In this document: positions 1 through 10,423 of the stretch, piece after piece
Layout: the number at the start of each line of letters is the position of its first letter
Numbering within the stretch: the first letter of the stretch is position 1
DNA from: Selaginella moellendorffii
Taxonomy: Eukaryota > Streptophyta > Lycopodiopsida > Selaginellales > Selaginellaceae
DNA length: 64,000 nt
Assembly (NCBI RefSeq): GCF_000143415.4
Contig: NW_003314287.1
Location: 1,257,374 to 1,321,373 of the forward strand
Direction: 5' to 3'
Notes under the pieces: generated by a model
Databases searched by the model: none
Told to the model about the DNA's origin: nothing
What the model saw: the letters and a program-made list of their open reading frames with translations, nothing else
Program-made: the position numbers and the translations under genes

Positions 1-966
1 TGGAGAACTCTCCTGGAACAGTATCACACCAAGTTGAAATTCAGCACAACCTATCACCCACAGACAGGTATTGGGTATTAAATCAAGTTTGATGGCACTA
101 ACACTTCTTGACAAACAGACAAACGAAAAGGATGAATAGGCAGTTGGAGGATTATTTGTGATGCTATGTCTCGGGAGACCAAACCGATTGGGTAAGTCAT
201 TTGGGACTTGCGGAAATGTGTTATAATAACTCACCACATTCGAGTATCGGGGTGAGTCCATGGGAAGTCATCAATGGGCGAGCTATTGAAGGTCCTATGG
301 AACTCGGTGTGGCCGAGTATCATGGAGAGTTACCCACAGTGGAGGTATTCACGGTGGAAAGATTCAACATTTGGAATCTAGTGAGGGATTCCTTGGAACA
401 GGCTCAACAAAGGCAAACCAAGTATGCGAACCAGAAGCGCCGGGATGTAGAGTTCCAAGCTGGGGAGAAGGTGTGGCTGAACACCAAGAACCTCAGGCTA
501 CCAAGTGGGATCAGCCAAAAGTTGACCCAAAGGTAAAAATGCATATATTCCTGTAAATGAATTGATTTTGAGTTCCTTAAGCAGGTTTGCGGGGCTTTAC
601 AAGATTGAGGCACGAATTGGTAAAGTGGATTACTGTCTCCGACTTCCTCGAGAGATGGGGAAAATGCACCAAGTGTTCCACGTGAACTTACTCAAGCCGT
701 ACTTTGAGGATCCGCTTCGCAAAGGACCAAGTAAGACCTTTACCTAAGGTTATCCAAGGGGAAGAGGAATACGAAGTCGAGGCTATCCTCAATACGCACA
801 AGAGCAAGCGACAAGGACGCGCGGTGAGAGAGTTCCATGTGAAGTGGAAAGGATTTCCACACTGCAAAGCAATATGGGAACCGGAGGAGAACTTAATGAA
901 CGCGCGAGATGTAGTGGAGGAATTTCTACAAGGCAGAACTCTATGTACTTATGCAAAGTTCAATTA
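1..966 (+). pseudogene. Ty3/gypsy integrase-chromodomain remnant
   Basis: This is the 3' end of a Ty3/gypsy (chromovirus-type) polyprotein, broken by stops and frameshifts. Bases 1-66 translate to the end of an integrase core (STTYHPQT). About 45 unrelated bases follow, then the core resumes near 120 (MNRQLEDYL). Bases 201-536 give the integrase C-terminal region (YNNSPHSSIGVSPWE, then EKVWL). Bases 585-747 give the LPREMGKMHQVFHVNLLKPY stretch. Bases 745-945 give a chromodomain-like tail (YEVEAIL, FHVKWKGF, WEPEENL). In the family this protein inserts cDNA into chromatin. No continuous frame survives. It lies directly upstream of an LTR, as expected for the end of pol. The left end is cut by the window edge. 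Confidence 0.85.
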
Positions 967-1374
967 AAGTATCAATTTGTGAAGTTGAGCAATGGCATAT
1001 GTTGGGAGCCAAAGGCGCGCCAAAGGTAAGCTAAGCTAATTAGCATGGGTTAGCTAGGTTGACCAAGCGTAAAGAATTACGCCCAACTCCCCATGGGGAT
1101 GTTAAATCCGTAAACGTATTCTACGGAGGTTGGGTTTGAGTCCCAACCCCCTAGTAAAGCAAGGTTGGGTTCAATTCCCAACCCCATACTAGGGCGTGGT
1201 GGGGTGAGGGGTATAGGGACACTTATATTCCGTTGTCATGGGCTCTTGGCTAGGGAGGCTAACTTAGGCACACTGCTAAGTGGGGGGGATACCCCCAGAA
1301 ACATGGTCAACAAGTCATAGGATAAAAAGAGACTTTCGATGTGGGCATCAAACTTCTTCTATGGGTGGTGGAGT

Positions 1375-2517
1375 TGTAAGGAACCAACTCCCCGAGGTGT
1401 CGTAGGCTAAAGGATCCCCGAAAGTATGACCAAAATGACAAAGAGTTCATCGGATGGGACCGAGTTGGAGATTGAGTCCAAGACCGACTCTGAGACCGAG
1501 TTCGAGATAGAGTCCGGGATCGAGTCCCAGGCCGAATTGGAGACCGAATTCGAGACCGAGTTCAAGAAAGAGTCCGAGATCCGAATCGGGTCCGAGACTG
1601 AGTCCGAGGTCGAGTCCGAAGTCAAGTCGAAGATCGGGTCCAAGATCGGGTCCGAGATCGAGTCCGAGATCGAGTCTGGGACCGGGTCCGAAGTCGGGTC
1701 CGAGATCGAGTTCGAGACCAACTTCGAGTATTAATACGGGTCAAGGGGTGAAAGCCCAAAGCGTCTCCCATGGGGGGGGGGGGGGGGGGGCTGCAGGGGT
1801 TCCAAAAGTATAGTAGGGATAGTGAGGTCCAGAAACTAGTCTTGAAGGAACTCTCCAGTGGTGCTTCCAAACTGACTTGAGGTTAAGGCTGGGGTCGAGG
1901 GGCCTTGGGTGGGAGTGAGCATGGACTCGGGTGGGGCTAGAGGGGCCACCCAAGGAAGTGCTCAAGAGCAACTCCCACTCCTGAAAGGGAAACTAACTGT
2001 GGTGCTCCCGGCTCATGTGGAGTGGTGCCCCACTTGAGTATCTTGTGGCTCATTGGTCCTCGCCCTTCCTAGGGGCTTGGGCCTTCCCTTTGGGATAGAA
2101 GTGGGAGGTACCCATACTGGGCCGTTAGGCTACAGTGTTTCGCCCCGATGTCTCGAAGTAAGTGTTGCACCCAAGGCTTAGAATTTAGAGGGTCCCATGA
2201 TCAAGTCTTGTTGTACCAAGGGATGTTAGAAACTTGGAGGCTTGGTGTGCTTGGCTGCTTGTGCCTATGGGGAGTGTAGCCAAACCTTAAGTCTAGTCTA
2301 ACCCGGGGAGGGGGATTGGGAGAGATTTGGGAATCCGTGGATGGATGGATAACACTCCGTTGCTTGTGTAGTGAGTAGCTGAAATCAAGTAGGACCAAGT
2401 AGGAGCTGATACAATAGGCGGGAACCTTGGCGAGGGAATTTAGCAAAAGCCAAGGCAGTGTTGGTCAGATAGACAAGGTAAGCTGGCAAATTGGAAAGGA
2501 AAAATTTTTGGCTTACA
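1375..2517 (+). repeat. Gypsy-type long terminal repeat, copy 1
   Basis: The boundaries are inferred from a short terminal inverted repeat (TGTAAG at 1375, CTTACA ending at 2517) and from the primer binding site starting three bases downstream. The length is about 1143 bp. A purine-rich tract (ATGGGTGGTGGAGT) lies just before 1375 and could be the polypurine tract. The LTR contains an acidic-coding minisatellite, a run of 19 G at 1772-1790 and the phrase TATAGTAGGGATAGTG near 1810, which recurs in every other copy in this window. Related or decayed copies lie at about 36.2-38.06 kb (minus), 42.57-43.11 kb (minus), 51.50-52.17 kb (minus) and, truncated, in the tandem array at 44.4-49.2 kb. Confidence 0.7.
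1426..1735 (+). repeat. 12-bp-period minisatellite inside the LTR
   Basis: The tract is a degenerate tandem repeat of GAGTCCGAGATC-like units of 6 and 12 bases. Because the period is a multiple of three it stays open in several frames and produces a Glu/Ser-rich reading frame on the plus strand. I do not read this as a gene. The related LTR at 37.3-37.85 kb carries the reverse complement of the same repeat in a longer array. Confidence 0.85.
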
Positions 2518-2520
2518 ATT

Positions 2521-2533
2521 TGGTATCAGAGCC
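2521..2533 (+). other. Retrotransposon primer binding site
   Basis: TGGTATCAGAGCC matches the complement of the 3' end of plant initiator methionine tRNA, the usual primer of gypsy and copia elements. It begins three bases after the inferred LTR end at 2517. That fixes the orientation (plus) and marks everything to its right as the internal region of an element. Confidence 0.85.
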
Positions 2534-2576
2534 TTTTCCTCAATTCTAGCGAAGGATAGAGGTGGATTGCTGGGAG

Positions 2577-2912
2577 ATGGCAAAGGCAGGGCGGAAACGA
2601 ACCAAGGCAGAGATAGAACCTTCGCCAGAGTTGGAGCCTCCAGTCGAACAAAAGGCTATGAATGAGGAATCTTTGCATGAGGAGGACTCTAGTGAGGAAA
2701 CTTCCAAATAGGAGTCTGGTGGCGAGATTTGATCGTCCAAGGCTTGATTGGACGTTCTAGAAGGACAATTGGCACAGACCAATGCTCTGCTGGAGACTCT
2801 CGTACGCAAGCTGAAGCGTGACAAAAAGCGAAAGAAAAAGCGAAAGACTGCAGATGCTAGTAGCGCAAAAGGTGCGGACCCTTTGATAGGGATTGAGGCT
2901 GAACCAAAGTAA
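2577..2912 (+). pseudogene. Broken gag of a gypsy element
   Basis: An ATG at 2577, 44 bases after the primer binding site, opens a frame that runs 44 codons (MAKAGRKRTK...) to a TAG at 2709. The same frame continues with further TGA and TAG codons to about 2912. Its second half is very basic (KLKRDKKRKKKRKT, after a QLAQTNALLETL heptad). Position, charged N-terminus and coiled-coil-like middle fit a gag start. The stops are C-to-T type changes (CAG to TAG, CGA to TGA), as expected of methylated, inactive DNA. The frame runs straight into a copy of the LTR 3' end. Confidence 0.6.
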
Positions 2913-2948
2913 GTTGGCAAATTGGAAAGGAAAAATTTATGGCTTACA
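2909..2948 (+). repeat. Truncated second LTR end
   Basis: These 40 bases repeat the last 40 bases of the LTR (2478-2517) with two mismatches and stop at the same TTACA terminus. The body of the element between gag and this point is missing. The junction has short microhomology (AAAGTAAG against AAGGTAAG). This marks the right end of an internally deleted element. Confidence 0.75.
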
Positions 2949-4233
2949 AAGAAGTGGAAAAGGCAATGTCTTATAATGTTGTGCTAAGTGAAGAGTATTG
3001 TCAAGAGTGGCATACACAAATATTACAAAATCTTGACGAAGTGCTAATTACAACATTCCCAATTTAGTCCGCTCTAACATGTTTTACTCTACACAAAGTA
3101 ATAAACTTCAAAAATGAAGCCAAATTGCATCATGGACTCAAATGGCATTTGATGAAAATGATATAATTGTTAGAAGGCATCATCACAATCGTTAACATGG
3201 CTAAATGCATATTTGAAGATGCTTCAATCCCCACGAGTGTTTGTACTCAAACCATTGTACCATTGCAATGCTGTCTTTTGAAGACACATGGGAAATTTAC
3301 ACAAACGCTAAACATCATCTTAAGAATGATATATAACAATCATTATAAAGTGATCAAACCAAAGGTATATATTATCCTTAGGACTCTGTAGCACATGTGA
3401 TCATGGGATGAGATTTGGATATACTGTCACTATGGATCCTTGGAACCTTGAGGGATAAATGGGGATAAAATAGCCACTAAGGGCTCTCTCATCAAACAAT
3501 TGCCCCTTTTCCAATTGGCTTAATGGGAGAGAGATAAGGTGCGCTAGAGTTGGTATCGGAGCAAATGGCACGGGTTTGATTCCCATTGATTAATGGCTAC
3601 TTAAAATATAATATACCCTTGAGCAAGGTATATTCTTACCCCTAAATTTGAAATTGTATGTATTGGGCATCCATGCGTACGTCCTTCCTTTTATGTGGAG
3701 TATCCACAGACGAAGGTATCCGACATCCATGTGTACGTCCTTCCTCTTGTGTGGAGTATCCACAGACGAAGGTATCCGACATCCATGCGTACGTCCTTCC
3801 TTTTGTGTAGAGTATCCACAGACGAAAGTATCCACTGTGGGATTGCAATATAGGTGAATGACTAATTGCCTCACATGGAATAATTAATCTACACAATGGA
3901 AAGATTGGTAGATTCAGTACGGAAATGGAGGTGAGATTTGGATATACTATCACTGTGAATCTTTGAAACCTTGGGGGATAAATGGGGATAAAATAGCCAT
4001 TAAGGGCTCTCTCATCAAGCAATTGCCCTTTTTCCAGTTGGCTACAGAATCCCACGGAAAAATTATGAGGATTGGCAACAAAATCAAAAAGAGTTGTATT
4101 AGAAAAAAGAAAAAAAAATGGAAAGAGATATAAGGAAAGGGAGATTTAAATGATGCAAAAACTAAATCTAAACCAAAACCCCAAATCCAAACACTCCTCA
4201 AAGACAATCAAAACTACCTTTCTCCTCCACCAA
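2949..4233. repeat. Gene-poor stretch with direct repeats and a 56-bp tandem repeat
   Basis: No gene is supported here. Two direct repeats of about 112 bp lie at 3408-3520 and 3932-4043 (TGAGATTTGGATATACT ... GGGCTCTCTCATCAA). Between them, 3668-3835 holds three copies of a 56-bp tandem repeat (CATCCATGCGTACGTCCTTCC at 3668, 3724 and 3780). Bases 3542-3582 resemble a tRNA-like promoter: GCGCTAGAGTTGG as A box and GGTTTGATTCC as B box. The same place also contains TGGTATCGGAGC (3551-3562), close to an LTR-element primer binding site. A SINE-like or TRIM-like origin is therefore possible and cannot be decided by eye. Confidence 0.6.
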
Positions 4234-4400
4234 TGTGAATGTATGAAATATAGAAATGAAATATAGAAATGTGTATATTAATTAGCCCAGAAAACTTTAG
4301 TTTATATACAGGAGCAAGTGGTCCAAATTTAAACCAATTTAATATCTATTAAAATCCCATTATGATAATATTCATTATAGCCATACACTTAGACCTCACA
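4234..4400 (-). repeat. Solo short LTR (about 167 bp)
   Basis: The segment begins TGTGAATG and ends CCTCACA. It shares the body AGTTTATATA.AGGAGCAAGTGGTCC and the ending ATTCATTATAG..TACACTT with segments at 12220-12387 and 12956-13121. Those two flank a short element at 12.2-13.1 kb, which suggests that this is a solo LTR of the same family. Strand is taken from the orientation inferred there. Confidence 0.6.
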
Positions 4401-4736
4401 TTGTTATTTTTTATTAATGACCAGTCTTTTTATATTATTTTGATTTACTATTATATTTTCTTTAGCTCTTATTTTTACAAATTTTGAAATTCTAACTATA
4501 TTATTTGTTCTGGATTACATCTTTTAATACTCTATCCGCTCCATTTACTACTCCATCTTCTATTGTTATATTTTGGATTATTTCAATTATTATTTTCTTT
4601 AAATGTAATTTTTATGTAATCCTTGTGTTTTTCTTGTGTCAGTCTGACATGTATAGGACAAATGCTTCAAATGTAGGGTTTAAGATAAAAATCACTTATA
4701 CAATCCATCCCACCAAAGTCTATTTCATATGTTGTT

Positions 4737-5895
4737 TTGAAGCTTTTACATCTTTTATGTATATTCTGTACTACTGAAATGGCGTGTGATCACACGCCAT
4801 CGGAACCACCCCATGCCACTGTTGAGCCAGTTGTACCAGAGTCTACAGCTGAAATGGCATGTGCCCACACGCCATCGGATGCGATTGACCCCACATTGCA
4901 GAGGAGAGTATTTCCGCCCTTCACGTTTCCTTGACCAAAACCCTTTCAACGACCATCGGGAGCACCATTCGCTAATATTGTAGATGGTAAAATTGACTTG
5001 TACCATTTTTTATGCTGACGCATTTCATTTCAGAGTCACGGCGAAGGTACTGTATCGTTTTTAATCTGAATGGTGTCCTTTTCTCCCATGAGCGTGGCTC
5101 GTCCTCGAATGTCACTGCACCCTCCAAAGCCTACGGTCGCAAGTTGGTCAAAAGAAACAGATTCACATTAATCACACGAGAGAAACTGCAGGATCTAATA
5201 ATGACCATGCGATACTTAAAACAGAGGGCCAGGTTCAATTTGCAATTGGGAGTTTGGACATCCATGATGCGCCACAATGCATTAACGTTGCTACAGATGA
5301 TGCACGATCAGACGCGAGTAATATTACCATTTGACTTTCTCCTAACGCAGGAGGATTGCTTGACTATGGTCCATGTGAGGGGTAGCAAGCCCATCTTCGT
5401 CAAGCCAGAGGCTGTAGTGATGAATCGGACTGCTAGGTCAAGTGAAATTCTCATCATCGATAACTCGCCAATTAAAATGCAGTGAACACGCACACATATG
5501 CAATGCACCCCATCTCTTGCAGTATGGAAACTAGGGAGAAGAAACTATATGTTCTGGGGGACCTTGCAAAACGGCTTGGAGCGATGGTGATAGAGAACCG
5601 GCCAGTGCAAGAGGTGGCTGCAAAAATCAACCAAATGGCAGATGGAACAGTATATCAGAAGCCATTTGATCAGACAGACACCAGTCATCATTTATGGCAT
5701 GTATATTGTCTAGCCAAGCACTATCCACATCTCCATAATCTGCTCAACCGGATGGGTTCTTCGACCACTAAACATGAGCGTGGACGTATTAGAGAAAAGA
5801 TGGCATTACTATTGGGTTTAAATCCTGATAGTGTGGAGAGTGATGAAATTCCAAGATTATTGTATAGGCGTTGGAGGCAAAAAATAACAGTCTGA
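4737..5895 (+). pseudogene. FCP1/NIF-like HAD phosphatase homologue, probably inactive
   Basis: The best model is three exons: about 4737-4984, 5032-5480 and 5522-5895. An acceptor (CATTTCAG) ends at 5031. A 41-bp intron, GTGAAC to CTTGCAG, joins exons 2 and 3 in frame. The protein carries YCIVFNLNGVLF where FCP1/NLI-interacting-factor phosphatases have the DxDGT catalytic loop, and ILIIDNSP where they have the later conserved aspartates. The region between resembles the NIF fold and the tail has LYRRWRQ. In the family these enzymes dephosphorylate protein serines. Here both first-motif aspartates are Asn, so catalysis is not expected. The first exon contains one in-frame TGA (4932-4934, a CGA-to-TGA type change), so this is either a pseudogene or starts further in. 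No other gene is adjacent. Confidence 0.55.
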
Positions 5896-7966
5896 GATGG
5901 CATGTATTTATTTAAAAATGTAACTTATTATGGCATGGGGTCCATGCCATTGTATTAATATTAAAAGACAATTTTTTGAGAGGATTTGCATTATACTAGA
6001 AGTGTTACAACATGTTATTGGAAGTCTACGAAGTTGTTTTATTAATAAGGGGAAAGTAAAGATTGAATGGGGACTTGGGCTCCACCTAGACTCGGAGCAA
6101 TTGAGTCAATATCAAAAGGATGGAAAGAAATTAGACGACGATGACAAGGAGAAAAGAGAGGTGAAGTAGTGGCAGGGGGAGGAGAAGTGATTGAGTAGAC
6201 ATTTCCTTGTTTAAAATAAAATGGCATGTGCCTCAATGCAGTTGAATTTTGTTATATTTATATACTATATAAAGGTTTGGAAACCTTATTTTACAAGTGG
6301 GATAATGACAATTCCCACTTTAACGAAATAGAGCTTGTAGCATTTATATTCTTACCAATGATAATTTATCTATAGCTAAGCATTTTATTGTTGATAACTT
6401 TCTTTTATATTTAACTAATGTATCATTAGCTAATACTGTTTGACAATGTTTTCATGCTTCTGGTTGAAATGCAAAAGTTGAATATATTGTTGAACCATTT
6501 ATATTACAAGTTGCTTTTCTTATAAATGCTAATATTGTTTGTTCTTGTTCAATATTTATATCTTGGTTTCTTTATAGTTTATAAATGTATCCAAAAGTAT
6601 GTAATTTCTAGTTCCTGCCACTCTTCTTTACTGTTTATTAGGTTATTTCATTTTTTATAATATGAAGTCATCATATATTATTCTTTTCTTTTGATTTAAG
6701 ATTCTTAATAATTGCCTTGTATTGTAAGTGTTTTTATATATTAATATTTATTATTTAAATTTTATATTTAATTTACATTTAATTGAATATACATGTTTCA
6801 ATATCAAATTCATCTGTTTAGTTTATATTTATTTCTTGTGCTTGTTGTTTTAATATTTTATTTGTATGCATTAATGTATGTTGTATACAGTTTTTAAGAC
6901 CTTATTTTCAAATATATATTCAGTTATTATCTCTGCTAATGTTAACACCTCTAATTCTTCTGGTCTTTAGATATATTTTTCAATTTCTCCTGGCACTTAT
7001 ATCTTTTTCTTACAATTTTGCAAGGTCTTGTTTTGATTTTATGCTTCTTGTTTGTTATTCCTTTAGTTTGGTATCACATGTGATGAAAAAGGATTGATAA
7101 TATTACAAAAATTACTTGTTGAATTGGCATTTCTCTAGCACATATGAAGTTATTTCCTAATAATCACATTATATTTAAATAAATAAATCACAAAAATAGA
7201 AAGATAAAATAAGTAGAAAAGTATTAAAATAAAATGAATACTATAAGTTATTTCAAAAAAACTTATTAAATTATTTATTCTTTTACTTTTTATTTAAAGA
7301 GAATTAGAGTGTCAATGAAATTACAAAACAGAAATCATAGAGTTAAATCAAGATGATTGTGAATGTAATATTATGATGAGGGCTTATTAAAATTATTCCT
7401 TGAGAACTTCTTTAGCGTAAATAGATTTTCATATTTACCAGCCTAAAATAAACCTTAAACTCTTATTATTATGAACTCAGTTTTTCATTTCACTTTATAA
7501 TAATTGTAAATATCTAAAAGCAAAAAAATGTAACTTACGCTAAAAACTTTTGTAACAGTGTGTAAGATAAGTTCTAAGAACCGAAAGTTTGCTCGCAAAA
7601 ATAGCTCTTTGTCATAAGCCGGGAGAATAGGTTGGCAGATGGTAGCATCCATCACCTACACTTCCAGATTGCTTCCAGATTGCTTTGTTAACGGCAGAAT
7701 TGACAGCAAAGGCTATGCCGACATACTTTGTTGCAGTTTTCTATCCTGCTTTCCAGTTCGTTCACTCTGTCCCAGCTTCATTTATCCTACGGCTCACCTC
7801 GTCTGATACTTCGTTAAGTTCTCATTTCCGTGTTCCACTCACCCCATTCAACCTCAGAGCCTCCCCTCTAATACAAAACCAGTGCCTTGGCAGCAGCATC
7901 TACAAGAAATTTACGCACTACAAACAGATACAATTATATCACCTTTCCAGTTTAGACCGTCTCCAC
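5896..7966. other. AT-rich intergenic stretch
   Basis: I see no supported gene in these 2 kb. The sequence is strongly AT-rich with long runs of weakly coding minus-strand sequence at 6.9-7.1 kb (Lys/Arg-rich) that could be retroelement residue, but nothing diagnostic. Around 7.6-7.95 kb composition becomes more balanced as the coiled-coil pseudogene region to the right begins. Confidence 0.4.
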
Positions 7967-8141
7967 CAAGCACTTGAGCCGTTCGACTTCATTCAAAAGG
8001 TTTGATGCTTGGTTCTTTTGCTCGACACGTTCCTTAATTCCAGCCAGGCTAAACACCTGCTCGATTAGGCCAACTGGGAAAAAAAGATTTATCAAGCAAA
8101 AACAGGCAAAAGCATAAAAGCAGCTTACCAGCATGTAATCT

Positions 8142-9035
8142 CTATTGTGTCAGCTTCTGTTTATACCATGTGACCACCTGGCATAAGAAATCTTGTGCTT
8201 TGAACAGGACATCCTCAAACTCGCAGGTACTTTTGTTGTCCCCTCCGAAAAAAGATTCCACCTCGCTTGCCATTTGCACTTTCACACTGTACTCCGCTGC
8301 TGTCAATTCAATCAGTGCTGGTGGCTTTAGAGTGAGCTCCTTTTGTGGCTTCATGGTTGCACCATATGTTGCATCGTGTTTGTAAACAGCCATCGGATGA
8401 GCACTTCCAGTGTGTAGAACTCTGATCTTCTCAACAAAGTGCTGGAGACCCTCTCTGCTCTTGACAATCCCTGTTTCCTTTTCGAACGTGCCGACTACTG
8501 CATCTAACAGCACGTTGATTTTCTCGAAGTTGTCTCCCTCTTGTTCCACATGAGAGGAGAACCTTGGAAAAGTAACAAGGTCTTGTTAGAGCTTGCTCAA
8601 GACCCATTTACTTCCTTGTATCTTCTTTTCGCTGATGACGAAATTTTGCCCATCCACTTTGAGTCTCCTGGACAGTGCGTCCGCCACCACTTGCTGCAAC
8701 TTCCAGTTCATGCACCTCAAAACCATATCCAAAATATCTGTGGCACACAGGCATCGACTCGTCCCCCTTGTTGTACAGACGAGGGGCTCCATTGCTGTTA
8801 TTCTTCACTCCATCTGTGCGATTTTTTCTGTGAGCAAGGCAAACTGCACCGCCGTCCTTGCCTCCGTCCTTGCATACCACAGACAGCTATGCCAGGCTTC
8901 AATCTGAAATCTTCAGGTTGTTTGGTACAAGCAGCAGCATTTTGTTGCCAGGCCTCCAGCCTTGCTCCAGCAGTGGGTATCCGAAGCTCGGCTTAAGACC
9001 AATATCTAGATGTCTGTGCTTTCTCGCTTGCCCTG
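8142..9035 (-). pseudogene. Broken copy of an unrecognised coiled-coil gene
   Basis: This minus-strand segment aligns along its whole length with the open gene at 10424-11356. Shared landmarks are MEPLV, MDWKLQ/MNWKLQ, GQNFVIS/GQKFIVS, DNFEKINVLLDA/ENFDKVNVILDA, GLQHF/GFQHY, MAVYKHDATY/MALYKYDSNY, and a C-terminal WYKQKL before the stop. The copy has an in-frame TGA just before MEPLV and a TAA where the relative has CAA (near 8592), so it cannot make the full protein. Minus-strand coding-like exons flank it: 7967-8072 (GLIEQVFSLAGIKERVEQKN) and about 9120-9398 (GDLGSLNILTKRS). The original gene was possibly longer. No family is recognised. Confidence 0.65.
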
Positions 9036-9455
9036 ACTCACCCTTCCATTAGACTTGTGCCCCATCAATATCCTGGGAAAAGAATGCAGTACAAGGTTTA
9101 ACTCTTGGAACAATATAAGCTTGTATACCTGCTGTAACTCACCCATGCTAGGACCAGCTTTAGCTTCAAACATGAGTTGCTCTCTCTTCCTGGACGCCTC
9201 CACCTAGAAAAACAATTGAGCAGGTTTGAAGGTTTAACTCTTGAAATGACCTATCCATACCTGCTGGACTCACTCTCTGGACGCTTCTGCCTCATCACTA
9301 GGCCAAGAGCTTGGACATTCTTCACCTCCTTGGGGCTACGTTTTGTCAGTATGTTGAGACTCCCAAGATCACCAGCCTGGAGGAGTTCCAGATGTTGATA
9401 CTAGTGACACACAGCACGTATGTAAGCTTATATTATTTTCAAATTTGAACTGTAA

Positions 9456-9742
9456 CCTTGTGGGAGATGGGGGTTACAACACCAATGTTTCTAAGACTAG
9501 CACATATAAGTGATGGGTAGAAAATCCTCTACATATCTAGTGTAGAAACCAAACGACATAATTGGGCAAAAATGATCACATGGAGTCGAGAGTTTTGGGC
9601 TTTTTGTCCATTGCTTGGCAAACCCTAAAACTCTGGACTCCTTGTGATCATTTCTACTCAACTATGTTACACTAGATATGTAAAAGGTTTTCTGCCCATT
9701 ACTTATATGCACCGGTCTCAAAAACACCCATCTCCCACAAGG
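9456..9742. mobile_element. Foldback (hairpin) element, MITE-like
   Basis: The ends are perfect 16-bp inverted repeats (CCTTGTGGGAGATGGG at 9456-9471, its complement at 9727-9742). The arms stay complementary over most of their length, for example TAAGTGATGGGTAGAAAATC against GGTTTTCTGCCCATTACTTA and TGATCACATGGAGTC against GACTCCTTGTGATCA. Only a short loop remains near 9600-9615. There is no coding capacity. No clear target-site duplication is visible. It lies between the two head-to-head coiled-coil copies. Confidence 0.7.
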
Positions 9743-10423
9743 AGGCAGCATCACAACACATTGCTAAGCAAAACATCACTAATCTGCTAAACAGGATGGA
9801 GGCAAGATGTTATGAATAAGAAACCTAAACTAATTGCCTTATATGTGCCAATTTTAGAGACACTAGTGTTGTAACTCCAAGGACACAGCATCACAAGACG
9901 AGCAAGCTTGAGGCGAGCACTACAAATGAGAAACCCTAAACTGCTTGCACTGGTGTTTCAAGACATTGAATGTTTATATGAAAATTTCCATTGTAAATAA
10001 TATATGAATGAAAAACCCTAAACTTATGCACCGACCCATCAGTGAGAAACCCTAACCTCATTGCCCCAATGATTAGAGGAATTCATTGCTAAGTTGATTT
10101 AACTTAATCTGAATAATGTTCTATATTTATGAATAATTCTTGGTTTACTTCAAAATCATAAAACTCTAAATGTTTGCTTGTAATATAAGTTTCTAAAAAT
10201 CACAAAAATATCAAGCATGAAGTAAAAAGAGATATTTTGTTTATTAGATTAGCATTTTAACTTAATTTTTAAACATCAATGATTTGAGGGCCGCTTTCAG
10301 CCTTGAAAAGATTGCTGGTATCATTAGGGCAATCAGTTTTTAAGGGTTTCCTTTCCTTTCCAGCAGAATCCCGATAGAGTGTGCGGCAGGCAGCGCACCA
10401 GTGGCAGTGAGTAGCGCTTAGCA
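9743..10423. promoter_or_regulatory. Spacer with repeated telo-box motifs upstream of the coiled-coil gene
   Basis: No gene is seen. AAACCCTAA-type telo-box motifs occur at about 9931, 10012 and 10047 (plus one in the foldback loop at about 9619). In plants such motifs are found in promoters of growth-related genes. Part of the stretch (9838-9880) repeats sequence from the outer arm of the neighbouring foldback element, so some of the motifs may be repeat-derived. Confidence 0.35.

Noticed and set aside
1407-1734. Acidic Glu/Ser-rich and Asp/Ser-rich proteins on both strands
   Set aside because: These are phantom frames of a 12-bp minisatellite whose period is a multiple of three; several frames on both strands are open at once.
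3668-3835. Regularly spaced repeats as a possible CRISPR array
   Set aside because: Head-to-tail 56-bp tandem copies with no unique spacers, in a plant nuclear context.
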